From contig CM055108.1 in NCBI GenBank assembly GCA_029204225.1, forward strand, positions 23,902,749-23,966,748: DNA of 64,000 nucleotides, written 5' to 3'. The number at the start of each line of letters is the position of its first letter. Within the stretch, counting starts at the first letter, position 1. The position numbers were made by a program, and so were the translations under genes. Under the pieces are notes generated by a model. That model had not been told where the DNA came from, ran no database searches, and saw only the letters and a list, made by a program, of their open reading frames with translations. This DNA comes from Diphasiastrum complanatum (Eukaryota > Streptophyta > Lycopodiopsida > Lycopodiales > Lycopodiaceae). This document shows positions 24,303 to 64,000 of the stretch, piece after piece.

Positions 24303-26400
24303 ACTATTCCAACGGATAAATCCAGAAAGCATTATCATTGGTATGTGGTTGCTCCTTGTCTAGAAACAACAAAACATCCAGATTATTAACAAAACATATA
24401 TCGTCTATGTACCGAAACGTATTCTTGAAATACTACAAATAATCCAGTTTACCAAGCCTGGCAAGCCTCTTCATAAATTGTAATTCGTAATACGATAAGT
24501 ACCAATTACACCAAACCCATGGGTATCCCACACACCTGCCTCTAAATCTTATTTCCCAGTCTAACTATGCAGTTGTCAATTAGCACATCATTCCACTGGC
24601 AAAGTTGCACCTTATCAATGCAAGTCCATCTCTCTGTAGGTTTGCTTTTCCATTCCCATTTAAATTCACCAGAATGCGGTTCCCATTTGTATGCTAGTGT
24701 CTCGTTGCTAGAGTATTTGAAGTGATATATAATCATTTTCCGTATTACCGTCTTTAAACCATATGAGCCATTTAGAGAGATGTTTTCATAACACTTAGAG
24801 ATATTGGTAGACCACATAGACGTGATCTTACTTGGCACGTTAAGGAAGAATTCAATGGAAGAGTTGCATTGCAAGAATAGGTCGATATCCACATTTAGGA
24901 TACTCCGATATGTATTTGCCTTAAGGCCTGCTCCCTCCCTGAGGATTGGAGTTAGTATACCAAGAGCTCATATAAGAAAAGTGGCCACCTTAGAAAAATA
25001 GCGTGCATTGGTAATCCATCTGAAATCCTTATGCGCTTTAAAGGTACATAACAAAATGGTAATTCTTCTTTTTCCAAACAGATAATGCGATATAGTTCTT
25101 GTAAATGTTTGTCTAATGACATTCATAACATTACTAATAGTCATAGAACCCACGGTTTCCAGAACCGTGGGTCCTGGGAACCGTGGAAGGGACCATACCA
25201 CGGTTCCTCTATTTAAATAAATAAATAAATAATTAATTAATTACCAAATTCACAGATTTGACAGATTTCACGTGATGTACAGATGATTTGACAGATGTGA
25301 AATCATCTGAAATCATCATAGATTTGACAGATTTCACAGATTTCACATGATGTATAGATGATTTGGCAGATGATACAGATGATTTGATAGATGATATAGA
25401 TGATTTGAGTTATTTGACAGATGATACATATGATTTTACAGATGATACAGATGATTAGAATTCACAGATTTCACAGATTGTTTTGGCCTTTTTTTTTTTT
25501 TTGCATATTTTTGAGTTATTTTATTTTATTTTTTTTTGGGGGGGGGGAACTAAAAAATTAATTAATTAATCAGTACGGTTCACCACGGTTCTGGGCAAAA
25601 AAAATTTAAAAACCGTATGGTTCACTCTCAAAACCGTGGTGAACCGATAACGGTTCATTAATTCTATGCTAATAGTATTATTTTTCTCATTTGGAAAGCC
25701 AAAATTCGGACTAGATAATCTTTCTAAAGCCAGCTTTCGAACAACTTGAATGCACATGAAACAAGGATTATGTTGGGCTTTCTCAACTCCATTAACATAT
25801 AAGTTTGCAGTAATCCAATTATGTTCATCTATGACATCTTTCAACTTGTTACCAATTAGACACATTCCATGTAGCCATTTGGTCTTCTATGGAAAATTTG
25901 TAACAGTAGATTTGCACAGTAGGGCATGTTCGATAATTGTCTCAATATCAATAGTTTGGTAACAATTTAGCTAATTTTAGCCATCATTTATAAAGTTTGG
26001 TGGCGACTTCATTTATGTTTAATTGTCGTATTGGGATATGATTAAGTTTTTTATGATTGATTGTCGTATTGGGATATGATTAAGTTCTTTATTCAAATCA
26101 TTTCTTAAAGAATTGTTATTAACAATCTTAGTATCCATAGAAACCACATGCCCAAAACTCATAGAAACGAAATCTTTGAAGTGTTTGGTAGTTGAACATT
26201 TACAAGATGGAAACTCATCAACATCGAATTCACAAAAGACTTGAAAGGGTTTGTACCATTCATGTTTCATATGTGGGAAATAAGTCCAACCAAAAACAAT
26301 TTGCTAAAAAGCATCATCAATAGGCATGTGTAGAGAGAGGAAATTGGTAGTGAAAAGCCACAAATTGGAATGATAGTAGGGCGAGTTTGCACCTGGATAT
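24303..26400 (-). pseudogene. Penelope-like reverse transcriptase copy
   Basis: Read from about 26,330 downward: YFPHMKHEWYKPFQVFCEFD, FKDFVSMSFGHV, LNKELNHIPIRQS, KTKWLHGMCLIGN, YVNGVEKAQHNPCFMC. After a MITE-like insert come RT motifs: LCTFKAHKDFRWITN, STNISKCYENISLNGSYGL (motif A, expected Asp now Asn), QLCQWNDVLIDNCIVRLGN, a GYPWVWCNWYLSYYELQF stretch (motif B region, out of frame), and RLARLGKLDYL followed after a stop by FKNTFRYIDDICFVNN with the catalytic YIDD. It ends with NAFWIYPLE. This arrangement resembles Penelope-like or related rvt-type RTs rather than LTR or LINE RTs. The family name is inference. At least four stops or frameshifts make it dead. Confidence 0.65.
25142..25668. 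mobile_element. MITE-like insert with 8-bp target duplication
   Basis: A 527-bp insert splits the Penelope-like coding copy. The octamer 'ctaatagt' stands on both sides (25,134-25,141 and 25,669-25,676). The insert ends mirror each other over CATAGAA, and 'aaccgtgg'-type boxes occur near both ends. The middle holds about 15 degenerate copies of an 'acagatgatttg' unit plus T-rich and G-rich runs. Skipping the insert and one octamer keeps the host reading frame continuous, which confirms the boundaries. No protein is encoded. An 8-bp duplication suits a hAT-mobilised element. Confidence 0.75.
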
Positions 26401-27582
26401 ATAGCCTCATCTTTTTCTATCCATGCCCCCATGCAAGCTGAGAATATTTTCAAAAGTGCTTTTTATTACTATTTATACTCTACACATGCCAATAGCCATC
26501 CTAACCCCCACATATGTGACTGGGCCATCACAAGGTTATTAATTATATTTTTGGCCTAGTTCGAAATAATGAGACGTAACCAATAATCTTGTGTATTGGA
26601 GTATCATGTGTATGTGAATAGTTTGTTTCGGTAGGACACTACAATAATATATTAGTTTTGTAGATGCAAATTCTTAGATAGGCAATAAATCTTATGCATT
26701 TTTTGACATGTGGTTTTGTCAAGCATGATGTGCATGCTTGAAAAAATATGTTATGTTGGGCTAGGATGTTCCAATTCTAGTGGGCACTTGGTACAACATT
26801 TTCAAATAAGAAGAGCTGATTGACCTCGTTTCAAGAATGCCTAAAATTATGTTATGAAGGAGTCATTGATTTGATTGGCATTTTTATTCTTTAATTCTAA
26901 AAAAGTAATCATGATGAAGACAAATGAAAAGATGGGGCTATAAAAGGAAATAAGTGTGACTCATTGTCATTATTGAATCCCCTTGCGAGTGAATGCGCCC
27001 TGGAGTTATGAGCTGATTTGAATTAGGTTAGTTGTTGTTGAGATATCACTTGCCAAGGCTTAGAGGCCATTCACATGCACAACCCAAGGCTTAGAGGCTC
27101 TTCACATGCACAACCCATCTCATGATTACGTCGACAATGGGACGGCCAAGCCGGGTCAGATTGCCTCTTTGCATGTCATCTTCCTTTGGCGCACGTGATC
27201 TCGTTGCGGTTTGGGAATGAAAGATCCAAGATTTTCAATTATGTTGCACTTAGGTGATCATTGTTAGATCTAGGTGATGATCATGCCAAAAATGGCAAAG
27301 CATTGAATGCAGGCCGACTCAAGGAAGCTGAGCAACCCCAGAGGATGCAGTGCTGGGAAAATTGACCCAATGGACGGGCTCAGAGGAGCAACACTGAGCA
27401 TAGAAGAAGGTGATTCCTCACTTGGGAAGCCCATTCTTGACATCAAGAAGAGGCCGGCTGAGGGAGCATGTGAAAAGACCCTTAAAAAAAATGTGGGGTT
27501 GGGGTTGGGGTTGTGAGTTTCGAAAATTGGCGGTAGTTTGTGTGTTTGTTCATTTCCGAAACACGGGGAAAGAAGATCGTCC
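26401..27582. other. Region upstream of the MRG gene
   Basis: No gene seen. It contains a two-copy 31-bp tandem repeat at 27,053-27,115 ('caaggcttagagg...cacatgcacaa') and three GGGG runs spaced by TT at 27,495-27,510. The MRG promoter must lie here, but I could not place a TATA box with confidence. Confidence 0.4.
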
Positions 27583-27658
27583 ATTCTTCTCCTTCCTCCT
27601 TCCTCCTTCCTCCTTCCTCTATGGTCGATGCGACGACAGCGCATCAGTTAATTGAACA
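27583..27658 (+). promoter_or_regulatory. MRG 5' leader with pyrimidine tract and overlapping upstream ATG
   Basis: Directly before the MRG start lies a CT-rich stretch (27,583-27,620, repeated 'cttcctc'), typical of plant 5' leaders. An upstream ATG at 27,621 is in a different frame. Its frame runs past the MRG start codon without stopping inside exon 1, so it overlaps the main frame. The main ATG has the better context (A at -3, G at +4) than the upstream one (T at -3). Leaky scanning would be required if transcription begins upstream of 27,621. Confidence 0.5.
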
Positions 27659-62167
<34,509 letters not shown>

Positions 62168-62523
62168 GTAAGTTTTACATCATCAGTCCACTATAGATTG
62201 TATTTCATTGTCCTAAACTGGAAAAGTCCTTTAGCTTGTTTTCAGCTAAGAATGTGATTTACATCTTGCATACTAGTATGGCAAGGTCAATTTTCATAGA
62301 ACTTGGTTTTATCAAAACTCTTTGTTTTCAAAATAAAATTTATGGAAGTTTTCTGGTTTGCTGAACTTGGAAGAAAGTGGAGGTGGGTTGTCATATGCTT
62401 ATGTAGCAAACAATGTTTATTCAAATTGTGATTTGATCTAAAGGATTTTTCTTTTCGAAATGGTAAAAGAAAAAAACCGTTTTGAAACGAGACTGGTTTT
62501 CTGCCCGTTTTACACGGTCTGGC

Positions 62524-62526
<3 letters not shown>
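62168..62526 (+). other. MRG intron 8, start
   Basis: The intron opens with gtaagt and continues past the end of the window, since no following exon is seen up to 64,000. The first 360 bp hold nothing recognisable. Confidence 0.7.

Positions 62527-62590
<64 letters not shown>
62527..62590. repeat. (GA)n tract at the 3' end of LINE E
   Basis: 63-bp GA tract. On the minus strand LINE E ends 'attaataaagctcg' into (TC)n. Confidence 0.95.
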
Positions 62591-62594
<4 letters not shown>

Positions 62595-62934
62595 TTTATT
62601 AATGTCTTTTCCATGCCAAAAGACACATAAGACAAAGAGGACATGTCAAGTGTGTGGTGCAAATAGGAGCGTGTGAAGCGTCTCTAATAGTAGTAAATAA
62701 AAAATATATACGAAGTGTAAATGCTAATAGCTGTTACTAACTGCTGATATCAAAATGTAACTGATGGTAATGGTATGTATATGCTCATCAAATCCAATCA
62801 AGCTGCCACTGAAGAAGGATGTAATGGGGACTGCAACTGGAGGTAATGACTCTCCATAATAGGTTCTAGTCAGTCGGCTAAGATCTTAGTAACTCCCATG
62901 TCATCACAATCGATGGCTCATACGCATAGCCTAG
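62591..62934 (-). mobile_element. LINE E, 3' part
   Basis: Matches the 3' end of LINE D: 'gctttattaatgtcttttccatgccaa' near the tract, then 'acatgtcaagt', and further in the 'aaggatgtaatg' segment of the ORF2 3' end. The element continues beyond a copia-type insert at 63,584. Confidence 0.75.
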
Positions 62935-63583
62935 ATAACAACATTAGGGGTAACAATGTGAACATGTAGCACTAGATCTTCTCACAAAGCTGCCATTGTT
63001 GTAGATGAAGATCAAACTTGAGAGCTGGCTAGGGACGCCACTTCCACACCTTGAAGATGGTCGAATCAACCTTCACATGATGATTGACTCTGTTCGTTGA
63101 GCACTCTCGAATCTTGAACCATGCTTTGATACCATGTTAGAAAACCGACTTGTTTATAACAAGCAACCAGGATAAGGTTTCTATTGTTAGCCAATAGCCA
63201 TACACATACATGGAAGAGAACACAAACAATAATGAAGCAATGATGATGAGATGTACTCCAACTATGTCCCATTGCAAATGAGCTAGGGCGCACAACATTC
63301 TTGTAGACTTTGGTCTACGTCAAAAAGCAAAAGCAAAAGCAGCCTAAAAGCAATAGCCTAATTGATGTCTCTGTATAAGGTAAAAGCACCAACAACTATC
63401 TACAACAAAACTTGTGCTCCAAATCAAGCACTAGAATCTCGACCTTCAGTCTAACTAAATTCCAACTTGAATGTACGAAATATAGGTAAAGGCCCCTAGA
63501 ATTAGCACGTAGGCATGGCCCAATAATCCTAATTAACCTAGATGACAACATTAGGGGTAACAATGTGAACATTAACTCTAACA
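62935..63583 (-). mobile_element. Copia-type LTR with leader, nested in LINE E
   Basis: On the minus strand a 449-bp LTR (63,583 to 63,135) begins TGTTAGAGTTAATG and ends TTTTCTAACA. The primer site 'tggtatcaaagcatgg' (63,134-63,119) follows it directly. About 150 bp further on, the first 35 bases of an LTR recur (62,935-62,972, 'atgttcacattgttacccc...'). So the element is reduced to one LTR, the primer region and a stub of the second LTR. No protein is left. Confidence 0.75.
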
Positions 63584-64000
63584 CGAGGACCCCAACTTCC
63601 TATTGACGAGATCCGCCTGGAACACTATCAAGGTAACGAACCTGGCCATCTCGCTAAATCACCCATCGTCTTAATGTCTTGGCTTCAGGCTTGACATCTC
63701 TTTGCCACTTGGATGTAGGTAAGGTCGTCATCCATGAAAATCCGTGTCTTTCAATTTGGCTCTTTGCCGTAAAGCATTTCTATGATTAATGGATGAAGTA
63801 AATTGAATGATTAAGGTGGTATTATCTTGTTTTGTGTGCCATGCCTATGGTTGAGTGTGGTGTCAAGAAAATATTTTGCCTTTTCAATAGCATTTTGAGT
63901 GTCCGCAATGGGTACCCTAATATTGAGAGCTGTACTTTCGCGAAGTCTCTCCTCCGTAAGAGTGGCTACAATAATTGGCGAAATAGGTGCAATAGGCTTA
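63584..64000 (-). pseudogene. LINE E ORF1, C-terminal part
   Basis: Minus-strand frames read LTEERLRESTALNIRV, KAKYFLDTTLNH and FMDDDLTYIQVAKR, matching LINE A ORF1 (SEKRSREQKAHNIRVRGI, FLETTLGH, IYMDDDLTYIQVEE). Stops and a lost residue or two near VPIADTQ show decay. It runs out of the window, and on the other side abuts the copia-type LTR. Confidence 0.75.

Noticed and set aside
27495-27510. Telomere-like (GGGGTT)3
   Set aside because: Only three units, and plant telomeres are TTTAGGG. At most a local G-quadruplex candidate upstream of MRG.

Overview
The window reads as nuclear DNA of a large-genome land plant. The evidence is a plant-type MRG (MORF-related gene) chromatin-reader gene with very long introns, packed with Ty3/gypsy chromoviruses, Ty1/copia elements, L1-like LINEs, hAT transposase pieces and remnants of a YIDD-type (Penelope-like) retroelement. 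Giant introns together with Penelope-like copies would suit a gymnosperm, fern or lycophyte better than a compact angiosperm. That is inference, and the sequence does not fix the species.

Region 1 (1-27.6 kb) is intergenic and is a transposon graveyard. It holds a large inverted repeat around a Penelope-like fragment (1-2046) and a second piece of the same family to 3.9 kb. Next comes a long stretch I cannot assign (3.9-9.6 kb), then an (AG)n tract joined to a third Penelope-like copy (9.6-10.6 kb). A minus-strand copia element with both LTRs follows (10.6-16.1 kb). A 5'-truncated gypsy chromovirus cuts into its upstream LTR (16.1-20.1 kb). After that come a fourth Penelope-like copy (20.1-23.5 kb), an (AG)n tract, and a Penelope-like RT fragment split by a MITE-like insert (24.3-26.4 kb).

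Region 2 (27.66 kb to beyond 62.17 kb) is one gene on the plus strand. Eight coding exons (46 + 18 + 4 + 48 + 13 + 35 + 26 + 58 codons, with split codons) join in phase into a 248-residue MRG protein: an N-terminal chromo-barrel domain, a basic linker and the first part of the MRG domain. The C-terminal exon(s) lie outside the window. Exon 3 is a 14-nt microexon. Intron 1 (9.0 kb) carries LINE and gypsy pieces, intron 5 (6.2 kb) a gypsy element, and intron 7 (9.1 kb) a LINE, a hAT remnant and a nearly complete gypsy element nested in an older one. Intron 8 begins with another LINE, itself split by a copia-type LTR.

The most unusual signals are these. First, a LINE family whose sense strand has (TC)n at both its 5' and 3' ends in every end-preserved copy, which suggests insertion into (TC)n microsatellites. 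Second, a multi-copy Penelope-like retroelement in a plant, with inverted-repeat organisation. Third, several deletion derivatives that keep element ends while losing catalytic domains. No CRISPR, rRNA or tRNA gene was seen.
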